In this document: piece by piece, positions 1-8,031 of the stretch
Position numbering within the stretch: position 1 is the first letter of the stretch
How the letters are laid out: each line of letters begins with the position of its first letter
Assembly: GCA_955652345.1 (NCBI GenBank)
Contig: CATPBV010000050.1
Location: forward strand, 1-27,466
Source of the DNA: an uncultured Solirubrobacteraceae bacterium
GTDB lineage: Bacteria > Actinomycetota > Thermoleophilia > Solirubrobacterales > Solirubrobacteraceae
Reading direction: 5' to 3'
Length of the DNA: 27,466 nucleotides
Notes under the pieces: model-generated
Database searches by the model: none
The model's input: the letters and a program-made list of their open reading frames with translations, nothing else
What the model was told of the DNA's origin: nothing
Program-made: the position numbers and the translations under genes

Positions 1-1
1 C

Positions 2-751
2 GACATCGTGGGGATCCGCGCGGCCAACCCGGGACCGTTCACGCTGACCGGCACAAACTCGTGGATCGTCGGTCGCGAGCCCGCATGGCTGGTCGATCCC
101 GGGCCGGACATCGAGGCTCACGTGGACGCGCTGGCTGACGAGCTCGGGAAGAGGGACGGGCTCGGCGGGATCGCTCTGACTCATGATCACGCAGACCACA
201 CTGCGGCGGTGAGGGCGATCAGCGTTCGATTCCCTGGTGCGCCCGTTGCGGGGAGTGGCGGAGCGGTCGATGTGAGCCTCGGTGATGGGTCGTCGTTCGG
301 GCCACTCGTCGCGGTGCCGACGCCCGGGCACTCCGCTGATCACCTCGCGTTCGTGACGGGCCAGGCGGCGTTCACCGGGGACGCTGTGCTCGGTGAGGGC
401 AGTGTCTTCATCAGTCCCGATCCGGGCGCGATGGCGTCGTATCTCGCGGCGCTGCGCAGACTTCTGGAGCTCGACCTCGCGGTGCTCTGCCCAGGCCACG
501 GTCCACCGGTCCACGAGCCCGGTCGGAAGCTCCAGGAGTACATCGACCACCGGCTCGACCGCGAGCGCCGTCTGATCACCACCCTTGCGGACGGCAAGCG
601 GAGCGTCCAGGAGCTCCTCGACGAGGTGTGGGACGACGCGCCGGCAGCGCTCCGTCCCGCGGCAGCAGTGACGCTCGCCGCGCACCTCGACAAGCTGGCC
701 GACGAAGGCCGGCTCCCGGACGGCGTAGGCCGGCCCAGATGGGGCGTCTAG
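2..751 (+). CDS. MBL-fold metallo-hydrolase, LACTB2-like (5'-truncated by window edge)
   Basis: Zinc-dependent hydrolase of the metallo-beta-lactamase superfamily, closest in layout to LACTB2/glyoxalase II-like proteins; the substrate cannot be told. Counting from the GTG at 8, the metal motif HxHxDH is at residues 59-64 (T-H-D-H-A-D-H). Further metal ligands lie in PTPGHSADH, FTGDAVLG and CPGHGP. The C-terminal ~60 residues look like the small winged-helix tail typical of LACTB2 proteins. The frame is open to the left edge (DIV precedes the GTG) and family members usually begin upstream of the NPGP..L.GTN segment, so the true start is probably outside the window. The stop TAG (749-751) overlaps the stop codon of the convergent dehydrogenase by two bases. 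Family call is firm, substrate unknown. Confidence 0.9.
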   Translation, partial: DIVGIRAANPGPFTLTGTNSWIVGREPAWLVDPGPDIEAHVDALADELGKRDGLGGIALTHDHADHTAAVRAISVRFPGAPVAGSGGAVDVSLGDGSSFGPLVAVPTPGHSADHLAFVTGQAAFTGDAVLGEGSVFISPDPGAMASYLAALRRLLELDLAVLCPGHGPPVHEPGRKLQEYIDHRLDRERRLITTLADGKRSVQELLDEVWDDAPAALRPAAAVTLAAHLDKLADEGRLPDGVGRPRWGV

Positions 752-1851
752 CGCCGCGTCTCCGCCAGCTCCTTGCGCTCCGCGTCGAGGCCAAGGCGCT
801 TGCGGGCGAGGTCCATCGCCGCTCGTAGCGGCGTGGTCCGTCTCACCTGTGCGTCGTCGAAGATGTGCCCGAGGGTGTCCGCTATCCCCTGCACGCGACG
901 GCGAGCCGCGGCTGCGTCGTAGCGGACGAGCTCCTCCGCGATGTTGATGATCCCGCCCGCGTTCACGACGAAGTCCGGCGCCCAGAGGACCCCGCGTCTA
1001 GCCAGGAGATCGGCGATCTTGTCCGCGGCCAACTGATTGTTGGCCGCGCCCGCGACGACCGGGCAGCGCAGGCGCGGCACCGTGGCGTCGTCCAGGATTC
1101 CGCCAAGAGCGCACGGAACGAGCACGTCGACCTCGGACGCGAGCGCCCGCGCGGGTGTGATCCAGCGGGCGCCGAGCTGATCGCCGAGGTGGCGCTTGGC
1201 GGGGTCGACGTCGCTGACCAGAAGCTTGGCTCCCGCTTTCGCGCAGCGCCTGGCGACGCGCGAGCCGACGTGCCCGAGACCGACCACGCAGATACTGCGG
1301 CCGCGCAGGGTGGCGCTCGAGAACACGCGCTCGCAGGAGGCGCGGATCGCGGACTCGACTCCCAGCGCGGTGAACGGGCTCGGGTCACCCGACCCGCCAC
1401 GGCGCCTCGGTAGCCCCGCCACGTGTCGCGTTTGCTGCGCGATCACGTTCATATCCCGGCTCGATGTGCCAACGTCCTCTGCGGTGATGTACCTGCCGCC
1501 GACTGCCTCGACGGCATCGCCGAAATCGAGCAACGCACGGCGCCGTGCCTCCGCGGAGAGCCCCGTCGCCGGGACCATGATCACGCCCTTGCCGCCGCCC
1601 AGCGGTAAGTCGGCCACGGCCGCCTTGTAGGTCATCGCTCGCGACAGACGCAGCACGTCGCGTAGCGCGGCGCGAGAGTCGGGGTACGACCACGCCCGGC
1701 AGCCACCCAGTGCGGGTCCGCGCTGGGTGGAGTGGACGGCGACGAACATGTACAGACCCGAGCGCCTCCCCCGGCGCAGGAGGACTTCTTCGTGGTCTAG
1801 CTGCTCGAGGTAGCGGTGATCGCGGGACGAGTGTCTCGCGCCCGAACTCAA
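748..1851 (-). CDS. Glu/Leu/Phe/Val dehydrogenase family protein (leucine/valine dehydrogenase type)
   Basis: NAD-dependent oxidative deamination of a branched-chain amino acid to its 2-oxo acid is the expected reaction. Visible features: GPALGGCRAW substrate loop near residues 46-54, the two family lysines in YKAAVADLPLGGGKG (about K76 and K88), the catalytic Asp in TAEDVGTS (about D126), a Rossmann glycine motif VVGLGHVGSR, and the C-terminal APDFVVNAGGIINIAEE. The open frame extends upstream to 2085, but that would overlap the sigma-factor 3' end by about 210 bp and the extra residues are low-complexity. A TTG at 1851 (367 aa) fits the family length and leaves a 22-bp gap after the sigma gene. 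Start is uncertain because no clear ribosome site is seen. Shares stop-codon bases with the MBL gene. Confidence 0.88.
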   Translation of the reverse strand: MSSGARHSSRDHRYLEQLDHEEVLLRRGRRSGLYMFVAVHSTQRGPALGGCRAWSYPDSRAALRDVLRLSRAMTYKAAVADLPLGGGKGVIMVPATGLSAEARRRALLDFGDAVEAVGGRYITAEDVGTSSRDMNVIAQQTRHVAGLPRRRGGSGDPSPFTALGVESAIRASCERVFSSATLRGRSICVVGLGHVGSRVARRCAKAGAKLLVSDVDPAKRHLGDQLGARWITPARALASEVDVLVPCALGGILDDATVPRLRCPVVAGAANNQLAADKIADLLARRGVLWAPDFVVNAGGIINIAEELVRYDAAAARRRVQGIADTLGHIFDDAQVRRTTPLRAAMDLARKRLGLDAERKELAETRR

Positions 1852-1873
1852 AGTCGATCTCGGCTCGCGGCCC

Positions 1874-3397
1874 TCACAGACCCTGCTGAGGCGGAGACGG
1901 AGTGCCTGTGCCACCGTTCCCGCCAGGAGAACCGGTGCCGGTGGTGCCTCCGCCAGGCGAACCGGGCTGCGGACCGCTGGGAACGCAGGTCGTCGCACTC
2001 GCGACGCAGCCACCGCCCTGGGTCCCACCGGTGCCGGTGGTCGTCCCGCCCCCGGGCTGCGAACCGCCGTTGCCCGTGGTGCCACCCGGAGGTCCAGCCG
2101 GCGGGTTGCCCATGCCGGTGGCGGGCGATCCGACTATCGGGGGTCCACTGGCAAGCTGATCATTCACTCCGATGCCGCTTGTCCGGACGGTCGAAGTCCT
2201 ACCGGAAATGCCTCCGGCGTTCGCCCCAGACGTCGTCGAAGAGGAACTCGAGGATCTGCTGGTGGCCGCCGTGCGGGACGAATGCGCACCTGACGGAGGA
2301 GGCGACGGGTCCGCCGCGGATTGCACTGAAGCGGGCGCGACAAAAGCTGGATCATCACTTGCCGGGCTCAGTGTTCTGACGGCCCCGTGGTGCCTGATGT
2401 GGCCGCGCCCTGCGATTGCGTGCTGGATCTCGACTGCTCCGCCCGCCGCCACTACAGTCGCGGCTAGCAGCGTGGCCACATGCCCGACCCCGGTCCCGAG
2501 AACTCCCGCCGAGGCGGCGGCTCCGGTACCGCCGACGGCACCGGTCGCCGCGGCGGTACCTCCGCTCGCGGCGGCGCCGCTTCCCGCCCCGCCTCCGATC
2601 CCCAGCAGCTTGGTGATGACACCGAGTGGCCCGAGCGCCGGCCCCAGCGCCGCCAGCTGACGGCTGACGCCGCGCAGATCCCGCCGAAATTCCCGACAGC
2701 CGGCGCAGTCGCGCATGTGCCGTCTGGCCCTCGCGTTCGGCCGTATCCGCCGATCATGCGCAAGCATCAGCTCGGTGCGGATCTCCGAGCATGCCGCGTC
2801 GCGGGCTTCGACTGCTTGAACCAGAGCGACCCTGGCGCGGACCAACAGCGATTTGACCGCCGGGACGGAGACTCCGAGGGCGTCGGCGACGCCAGCGTAG
2901 CTCATCCCTCCAAGCTCGCGCATCAGCAGCGCGGAGCGCTGCTGATCAGGGAGCCGCCGGATGTCTCCGATCAGCCGCCTGAGCGACTCGCGCTGATCGG
3001 CCTGAGCGACTGGGTCGTCGACGGACGGGCAAAGCTCGATGCGCTCGTCAGGTGGCGGCACCGGCCGCCGCAGCTCATCGATGCAGCGGTTATGAGCCAC
3101 CCGATAGAGCCAAGCGCGCAGCGCCAGCTCCCTTTCACTCGCGCGGAGCCCCGCGTACGCGCGAAGGAACACGTCCTGCAGGGCATCCTCGGCGTCCTGC
3201 CGGCCGGGCAGCATCTGCCGGGCATACGCGAACAGGCGTCCTCTGTACCGATCGTGAATTGCACGAAATGCCTCCTCGTGCCCGGCTCGGAACATCGCGA
3301 CGAGCTGCTCATCGGAGCGCAACCGTAAGAACGAAACCCCGATGCACGCCCTGGTTGGGGCTAAGACCGACGGTGCTTGGAGTGCAGAAGCTTCCAC
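1874..3397 (-). CDS. ECF-type sigma-70 factor fused to ZAS-like zinc motif, TM helix and Pro/Gly/Thr-rich tail
   Basis: Regulator combining sigma and anti-sigma-like parts in one chain. Sigma region 2 spans about residues 28-105 (DAEDALQDVFLRAY, WLYRVAHNRCIDELRR) and sigma region 4 about 133-190 (LPDQQRSALLMRELGGMSY, VSVPAVKSLLVRAR). Next comes H227-x3-C231-x2-C234, the spacing of the zinc-binding anti-sigma (ZAS) motif. A Gly/Ala-rich linker (265-303), one hydrophobic helix (about 304-324) and a long Ser/Gly/Pro/Thr tail to 507 follow; the tail has two Cys in GGCVASATTCV. Inference: membrane-tethered sigma factor with an extracytoplasmic tail. The 507-aa GTG start is the longest option; a TTG at 3322 would begin the protein just before SDEQLVAMF and is equally plausible. 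Sigma factors with such C-terminal extensions are known in Actinobacteria. Confidence 0.85.
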   Translation of the reverse strand: MEASALQAPSVLAPTRACIGVSFLRLRSDEQLVAMFRAGHEEAFRAIHDRYRGRLFAYARQMLPGRQDAEDALQDVFLRAYAGLRASERELALRAWLYRVAHNRCIDELRRPVPPPDERIELCPSVDDPVAQADQRESLRRLIGDIRRLPDQQRSALLMRELGGMSYAGVADALGVSVPAVKSLLVRARVALVQAVEARDAACSEIRTELMLAHDRRIRPNARARRHMRDCAGCREFRRDLRGVSRQLAALGPALGPLGVITKLLGIGGGAGSGAAASGGTAAATGAVGGTGAAASAGVLGTGVGHVATLLAATVVAAGGAVEIQHAIAGRGHIRHHGAVRTLSPASDDPAFVAPASVQSAADPSPPPSGAHSSRTAATSRSSSSSSTTSGANAGGISGRTSTVRTSGIGVNDQLASGPPIVGSPATGMGNPPAGPPGGTTGNGGSQPGGGTTTGTGGTQGGGCVASATTCVPSGPQPGSPGGGTTGTGSPGGNGGTGTPSPPQQGL

Positions 3398-3462
3398 AGG
3401 ATCGCCGTCATCACTCTAACGAGTGCTACGGGGGGAAGTTGTGATTTACACGGTCCGGCGCC

Positions 3463-4905
3463 CTAGGCCAGGTTCACCATGACGTGCTTGATCTCGGTGT
3501 AGTCCTCGAGCGCGTAGATGCTGAGGTCCTTTCCGTACCCCGACTGCTTGTAGCCGCCGTGCGGCATCTCCGACACCAGCGGGATGTGGTCGTTGATCCA
3601 GACGCACCCGAAGCGCAGTGCGTTCGCCACGCGCATGGCCCGCCCGACGTCGCGCGTCCACACCGACGATGCGAGCCCGTACGGGGTGCCGTTGGCCCAC
3701 CTGATTGCCTCTTCCTCATCGGAGAACTGCTGCACGGTGATGACCGGGCCGAAGATCTCGCGCTGGATCATCTCGTCTTCTTGCAGAAGGCCCGCGACGA
3801 CCGCCGGCTCGAGGAAGAACCCTGGGCTGTCGGGCTCCTTGCCTCCGGTGACGATCTCCGCATTCTGTGGCTTGCGCTCGAGGAAGCCCTCGACGCGCTC
3901 CCGCTGCCGGGCGGAGTTGAGTGGCCCGAGCGTCGTATCCGCCGAGCGCGTGTCGCCGAGCACGAGGCCGTGTGCCTGCTCCACAAGTCCGGAGACGAGG
4001 TCATCGTGCACTTTTGCGCTTGCGAGCACGCGGGTCGCGGCGGTGCAGTCCTGGCCGGCGTTGTAGTAAGCGGTGCCGGCGATCGTCTCGAGCGCCGTCT
4101 CGAGGTCGACGTCGTCGAACACGACCACCGGCGCCTTGCCGCCGAGCTCGAGGTGCACTCGCTTCAGCGAGCCCGACGCGGCCCGCGCGATCCACTTGCC
4201 GGTCTCGACAGAGCCGGTCAGCGACACCATGTCGACCTCGTCGTGGGTGACGAGCGAGCTTCCCGCGGGCTTGCCGTGACCGGTGATCACGTTCAGAACG
4301 CCATTCGGCAGGATCTCGCCCGCAAGCTCTGCCAGCTTCAGCGCCGTCAGCGGCGTCGTCTCGGCGGGCTTGAGGACGATCGTGTTGCCGGTCGCCAGCG
4401 CCGGACCGATCTTCCAGACGGCCATCATCAAGGGGTAGTTCCAGGGCGCGATCTGGCCGATCACGCCGACGGGCTCGCGGCGGATGATCGAGGTGTGGTC
4501 GGCCAAGTACTCACCGGACGCGCGGCCCTCGAGGCACCTTGCAGCGCCGGCGAAGAAGCGGAGGTTGTCGACCATCGCCGGAATCTCGTCGTTGCGCATC
4601 GCGCTCAGCGGCTTGCCGGCGTTGTCGGCTTCGATCTCGGAGATCTCGTCGGCGTGCTCCTCGATCGCCTCGGCGATCCTCAGCAGCGCGTCGGCGCGCT
4701 CTGCGGGCGTGGTCTTCGACCACTCGTCGAACGCGACGCGCGCTGCCTTGACGGCGCGGTCGACATCCGCCTCGGTGGACAGCGGCACGTGGGCGATCGT
4801 CTCGCCGGTGGCAGGGTTGATGACAGGTTCGGTCTGACCTTCGACCGGATCGACGAACTCGCCGTCGATGAAGTTCTTATGTGATGTCTGGGTGACTGTT
4901 GCCAT
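3463..4905 (-). CDS. Aldehyde dehydrogenase, gamma-aminobutyraldehyde dehydrogenase type
   Basis: NAD(P)-dependent oxidation of an aldehyde to its acid. Sequence pattern (NDEIPA, FFAGAARCL, HLELGGKAPVVVFDD, YYNAGQDCTAA, VSEMPHGG) matches the 4-aminobutyraldehyde dehydrogenases of putrescine degradation (PatD of E. coli) rather than generic betaine-aldehyde enzymes. Active-site residues visible: N156 in PWNYP, K179 in VLKPAE, E253 in LELGG and nucleophile C287 in GQDC. The 480-aa length is normal and the ATG start leads directly into NFIDGEF. No transaminase or putrescine permease lies next to it, so the polyamine role is inferred from family resemblance alone. Head-to-head with ccdA across about 106 bp. 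Confidence 0.92.
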   Translation of the reverse strand: MATVTQTSHKNFIDGEFVDPVEGQTEPVINPATGETIAHVPLSTEADVDRAVKAARVAFDEWSKTTPAERADALLRIAEAIEEHADEISEIEADNAGKPLSAMRNDEIPAMVDNLRFFAGAARCLEGRASGEYLADHTSIIRREPVGVIGQIAPWNYPLMMAVWKIGPALATGNTIVLKPAETTPLTALKLAELAGEILPNGVLNVITGHGKPAGSSLVTHDEVDMVSLTGSVETGKWIARAASGSLKRVHLELGGKAPVVVFDDVDLETALETIAGTAYYNAGQDCTAATRVLASAKVHDDLVSGLVEQAHGLVLGDTRSADTTLGPLNSARQRERVEGFLERKPQNAEIVTGGKEPDSPGFFLEPAVVAGLLQEDEMIQREIFGPVITVQQFSDEEEAIRWANGTPYGLASSVWTRDVGRAMRVANALRFGCVWINDHIPLVSEMPHGGYKQSGYGKDLSIYALEDYTEIKHVMVNLA

Positions 4906-4996
4906 TCGACGCCCAAACTACCACCCGCGAGCGGGGGATGTGCAGGTCTCGGCTTCCGCGAGGCGACAGCCGCGCCGCGGCGCAGTGAGGCGGCGA

Positions 4997-5002
4997 TACC
5001 CT
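4997..5002 (+). promoter_or_regulatory. Possible -10 element (TACCCT) for ccdA
   Basis: TACCCT ends 9 nt before the GTG at 5012, with no Shine-Dalgarno between them. This fits leaderless transcription and favours that GTG over upstream starts. No convincing -35 is seen. Confidence 0.3.
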
Positions 5003-5011
5003 CCGGACAAA

Positions 5012-5743
5012 GTGGATCCTGCTTCGGGCATCGGAATTCCGGTTGCGTTCGGTGCAGGGCTGATCTCGTTCCTGTCTCCGTGCGTACTGCCGCTCGTGCC
5101 CGGATACATCTGCGCGGTTGCCGGCGTCGCGCCCTCCGAGATCCGTGCGCGACGCGTGCTGGGTCCCAGCCTCGCATTCGTCGGAAGCTTCTCGGCGATC
5201 TTCATCGCGCTGGGGTTGCTCGGCCAGCAGGCGCTAAGGGGAGCGCTCACCGGCCCCACGGCGCTCAAGGTGTCCGGCGCGCTGATCGTTGTGATGGGGG
5301 TCCTGTTCGTGCTCGCGCCGCTGGTGCCGAAGCTGGCCCGAGAGTGGCACGTCGACCAGCTGATGTCGCGCGCCGGGCGCGGGGGTCCGGTCCTGACCGG
5401 CGCAGCGTTCGCGCTCGCATGGACTCCTTGTACCGGGCCGACCTTGGGCGCGATCGTCAGCGCCACTGGCGCTTCGCACTCGGCAGCTCACGGCGCCTTC
5501 CTGCTCGCCGTGTACTGCGCCGGCCTGGGGATTCCGTTCCTGATCACGGGACTCGCGTTCGGGACCGCGACCTCGATGCTGTCCGTGGTCAAGCGCCACT
5601 ACGCATGGGTGATCGGGACCGGGGGTGTGGTGCTGATCGGGATGGGGGTGCTGATTTGGACCGGTGAGTTCACGCAGCTGAACATCACCGTCAATCACTG
5701 GCTCCAGGCGCTCGGGCTTCCCGACTTGAATTCATCTACTTAG
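5012..5743 (+). CDS. ccdA: CcdA-family cytochrome c biogenesis / thiol-disulfide transporter
   Basis: Polytopic membrane protein that carries electrons from cytoplasmic thioredoxin to extracytoplasmic thiol proteins, as needed for cytochrome c maturation or disulfide isomerisation. The two redox cysteines sit in the expected membrane motifs: FLSPCVLPLVPGY near the N-terminus and WTPCTGPTLG in the middle. About six hydrophobic helices are visible in 243 aa, usual for CcdA. The frame is open back to 4868, but upstream starts would run antisense into the aldehyde dehydrogenase and add a basic, non-homologous stretch. I chose GTG 5012, 9 nt after TACCCT; GTG 4985 is the alternative. No ResB/ResC or thioredoxin-like partner is adjacent. 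Confidence 0.9.
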   Translation: MDPASGIGIPVAFGAGLISFLSPCVLPLVPGYICAVAGVAPSEIRARRVLGPSLAFVGSFSAIFIALGLLGQQALRGALTGPTALKVSGALIVVMGVLFVLAPLVPKLAREWHVDQLMSRAGRGGPVLTGAAFALAWTPCTGPTLGAIVSATGASHSAAHGAFLLAVYCAGLGIPFLITGLAFGTATSMLSVVKRHYAWVIGTGGVVLIGMGVLIWTGEFTQLNITVNHWLQALGLPDLNSST

Positions 5744-5761
5744 TCCCACGCCGGCGAGCGT

Positions 5762-5767
5762 TACGGT
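5762..5767 (+). promoter_or_regulatory. Possible -10 element (TACGGT) for the MFS gene
   Basis: TACGGT lies 8 nt upstream of the GTG at 5776, with no Shine-Dalgarno between; possible leaderless promoter. No -35 match at 16-18 bp, so weak. Confidence 0.25.
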
Positions 5768-5775
5768 GCGACGTC

Positions 5776-7011
5776 GTGTCCAGGGACCTTCTGGCCAACC
5801 GCAACTTTGCGCTGCTCTGGGTCGGAGACGTGCTCTCCGAGTTCGGGTCGCAGGCCACCGCCGTCGCGATGCCGCTGCTCGTGCTTTCCCTGACGGGGTC
5901 GCCGGCGAAGGCGGGCCTCGTCGCCTTCGCGCGGTCGATCGCATACCCGCTGAGCCCCTTGCCGGCCGGAGTGCTGGCCGACCGCTTCGACCGGCGTCAG
6001 CTGATGATCCTGTGCGCGCTCGGTCGTGCCGTGGCGATGGGCAGCGTGGCTTTGGTGCTCGCGCTCGATCGCCCGCCCTTGGCACAGCTCGTGGCGGTGG
6101 CGTTCCTGAACGCGATGGGGTGGACGGTTTCGACGATCGCCGAGCGAGGGCTGCTCGCCGCGGTCGTGCCGGGCAGCGCCCTTGCTGACGCCGTGGCGCT
6201 CAACGAGGCGCGCGTTTCGCTGGCGTCGATCGGAGGCCCGCCATTCGGCGGCGCGCTGTTCGGGATCGCCCGAGCGCTGCCGTTCGTCGCCGACACGGCG
6301 TCCTTCCTGGCTGCGGGCCTGGCGGTGCTCGGAGTGCGCGCCAAGCCGAGCTCCGAGCGGGAGGTTGCGCAAGGCAAGCCCGGGCCGGCGATCCGCGAGG
6401 GAATGTCGTGGCTGTGGCGAGCGCCCTTCCTCAGGGACGGATCGCTTCTATACGCGGCGGCCAACGTCACGCTCGGCGCGGTCGAGCTTCTGGCGGTGCT
6501 GATCGCTCGCCACCACGGCGCCTCCCCGGCGGCCGTCGGAGCGGCATTCGCGATCATCGGAGCCGGCGGCGTGGCCAGCGCGGCGCTGGCGCGCCCCCTG
6601 CGCCGCCTGCTCACTCCCCGCTGGTCAGTCCTGTGCGAGCCGTGGTTCTCGGTCGCATTCGTCCCGATGTTGCTGTTCTGCCGCTCGGCGCTGGCGGTGG
6701 GAGTGGTCGTTGCGGTGATGTTCCTGCCGATTGCGCTCAGCAGCTCGGTTGTCGTCAGCCAGCGTCTGGCGCTCGCGCCCGACCACCTCCGCGGCCGCGT
6801 GCAGGCGAGCGCGTCGTTCATCGCTGGATCGATCGCGTGGCTCGGCCCGTTGGCGGCCGGCGTGCTGTTCCAGGAGGCTGGTGAGACAGCTGCCGTGCTG
6901 GCGCTCAGCGGCTGGACGCTCGCGGTCGCCGTCGCCGCCACGCTTTCACGCGGACTGCGGCAAGTCCCCAGTGGCCCACAGACCGCCACCGCCGTTCCCG
7001 ATCACCCCTAG
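5776..7011 (+). CDS. MFS transporter (EntS/MFS_3-like exporter)
   Basis: Major facilitator superfamily permease of 411 aa with about 12 hydrophobic segments. The N-terminus (NRNFALLWVGDVLSEFGS) and the loop 2-3 motif GVLADRFDRRQ are typical of the MFS_3 drug/siderophore exporter group; the second half repeats the fold (LRGRVQASASFIAGSIAWLGP). Substrate cannot be deduced. GTG start at 5776 lies 32 bp after the ccdA stop, so it could be co-transcribed, but a TACGGT box sits just before it. The C-terminal ~20 residues are polar and probably cytoplasmic. Confidence 0.9.
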   Translation: MSRDLLANRNFALLWVGDVLSEFGSQATAVAMPLLVLSLTGSPAKAGLVAFARSIAYPLSPLPAGVLADRFDRRQLMILCALGRAVAMGSVALVLALDRPPLAQLVAVAFLNAMGWTVSTIAERGLLAAVVPGSALADAVALNEARVSLASIGGPPFGGALFGIARALPFVADTASFLAAGLAVLGVRAKPSSEREVAQGKPGPAIREGMSWLWRAPFLRDGSLLYAAANVTLGAVELLAVLIARHHGASPAAVGAAFAIIGAGGVASAALARPLRRLLTPRWSVLCEPWFSVAFVPMLLFCRSALAVGVVVAVMFLPIALSSSVVVSQRLALAPDHLRGRVQASASFIAGSIAWLGPLAAGVLFQEAGETAAVLALSGWTLAVAVAATLSRGLRQVPSGPQTATAVPDHP

Positions 7012-7090
7012 CGACAGGCGACGCGCCCGCGGCTTGGTGATGTGGTGGAGGGACGCAATCGCTGCTCGGGGTAAGGGACGCTAGCTGCGC

Positions 7091-7104
7091 TTAGGCTGCC
7101 CTAA
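7091..7104. promoter_or_regulatory. Operator 1: TTAGG-N4-CCTAA, DtxR/MntR/IdeR-like
   Basis: Perfect inverted repeat TTAGG-CTGC-CCTAA upstream of the ZIP transporter. The half-site TTAGG matches the iron/manganese box of DtxR-family repressors (IdeR/DtxR consensus begins TTAGGTTAG), although a 14-bp core is shorter than the 19-bp consensus. A second copy with identical half-sites and spacing follows 36 bp downstream (centre to centre). Confidence 0.6.
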
Positions 7105-7123
7105 CGTGGTAAGGTGTTTCCAG

Positions 7124-7143
7124 GAGTTAGGGTCCCCTAACTC
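7124..7143. promoter_or_regulatory. Operator 2: 20-bp palindrome GAGTTAGGG-TC-CCCTAACTC
   Basis: Perfect 9-bp inverted repeat with a 2-nt centre; it contains the same TTAGG-N4-CCTAA core (7127-7140) as operator 1. It ends 12 nt before the ZIP ATG, so a bound repressor would block transcription or early elongation. The regulator gene is not in this window. Confidence 0.65.
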
Positions 7144-7155
7144 GAAGTAAGCGCA

Positions 7156-8019
7156 ATGTCATTGCTACAAACAATCGCCCTGGGCGCCCTCGCCGGGTTC
7201 ACGATCTTCCTGGGGCTCCCGGTGGGGCGGCTGCAGCTACTCGGTAGCCGCACGCGTGTCGCAATGGCGATGTTCGCCGTCGGCGTGCTCGCGTTCATCT
7301 TCATCGACGTTCTCTCGAACGCGATGTCGATCGTCAACTCGGCGCTCGCCGCCGCCAGGGACCACCACGGATCCGTGGCCTATCTGGTGTGGCTCGTGGT
7401 GCTGCTCGGAGCCGGCTTTGCGGCCGGCAGCGCGGGCCTTGCGGTGCTCGAGCGAAGGATGCGTCCGCTCGGCGCGCGCACCCCACCGATTGCGGGCGGG
7501 GCCGGGGCCGCGGCGCTGACCGGCGCGGACGTCGACGCACTCGCCGCCGAGATGGACGCGGCGCGGCGCAGAGCGCTGCGAACGGGATTGACGATCGCCG
7601 CCGCGATCGGCGTCCACAACTTCGCCGAGGGCCTCGCGATCGGCGTCTCGGCGCGCGCCGGGGCGATCAGCCTGGCGACCGTGCTGATCGTCGGCTTCGC
7701 CCTCCACAACGCGACTGAGGGCTTCGGCATCGTCGGTCCGCTGGGGGACGTCAAGCCGTCCTGGCGATGGCTCGGACTGGCGGGTCTGATTGGCGGCGGC
7801 CCCACGTTCATCGGCTCGATCGTCGGCTACAGCGTGACCAGCCACCCGCTCGAGCTTGCGTTCTACGCCGCGGCCGGGGGGGCCATCCTGTATGTGATCG
7901 GCGAGGTATGGAACGCGATGCGGCGCTACGGACACCGCGAGCTAGGGCTGCTGATGCTGACCGCGGGGTTCCTGGTCGGCGTCCTGACCAACCTCATCGT
8001 GATGCTCGGGGGCGGCTGA
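7156..8019 (+). CDS. ZIP-family divalent metal transporter
   Basis: Metal importer (Zn, Fe or Mn) in the cytoplasmic membrane. The two ZIP metal-binding helices are clear: HNFAEG (H154, N155, E158) and HNATEG (H184, E188). The order of about eight hydrophobic segments with a variable cytoplasmic loop between the third and fourth (about residues 98-140) fits the family; 287 aa is normal. ATG start at 7156 with only a poor ribosome site (GAAG). Two TTAGG-N4-CCTAA operators lie immediately upstream, so metal-dependent repression by a DtxR-family protein is the likely control and favours iron or manganese as the physiological signal. Monocistronic by context: the following PadR gene has its own promoter. 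Confidence 0.92.
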   Translation: MSLLQTIALGALAGFTIFLGLPVGRLQLLGSRTRVAMAMFAVGVLAFIFIDVLSNAMSIVNSALAAARDHHGSVAYLVWLVVLLGAGFAAGSAGLAVLERRMRPLGARTPPIAGGAGAAALTGADVDALAAEMDAARRRALRTGLTIAAAIGVHNFAEGLAIGVSARAGAISLATVLIVGFALHNATEGFGIVGPLGDVKPSWRWLGLAGLIGGGPTFIGSIVGYSVTSHPLELAFYAAAGGAILYVIGEVWNAMRRYGHRELGLLMLTAGFLVGVLTNLIVMLGGG

Positions 8020-8031
8020 ACGCCGCGGCAC

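Noticed and set aside
1852..2085. N-terminal extension of the amino-acid dehydrogenase
   Set aside because: Lies inside the sigma-factor tail, is low-complexity and does not resemble the family N-terminus.
3350..3411. 16-aa ATG frame (MTAILWKLLHSKHRRS) overlapping the sigma start
   Set aside because: Very short, no ribosome site or family; kept only as a possible leader peptide.
3412..3425. CACTC-TAAC-GAGTG inverted repeat upstream of the sigma factor, resembling a CIRCE heat-shock element
   Set aside because: Half-sites match CIRCE but the spacer is 4 nt rather than 9, and no chaperone gene follows. It might still be a local operator.
3484..4884. 466-aa open frame antisense to the aldehyde dehydrogenase
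   Set aside because: Composition is that of a mirrored high-GC coding frame with no family motif; the minus-strand ALDH has a full set of active-site residues.
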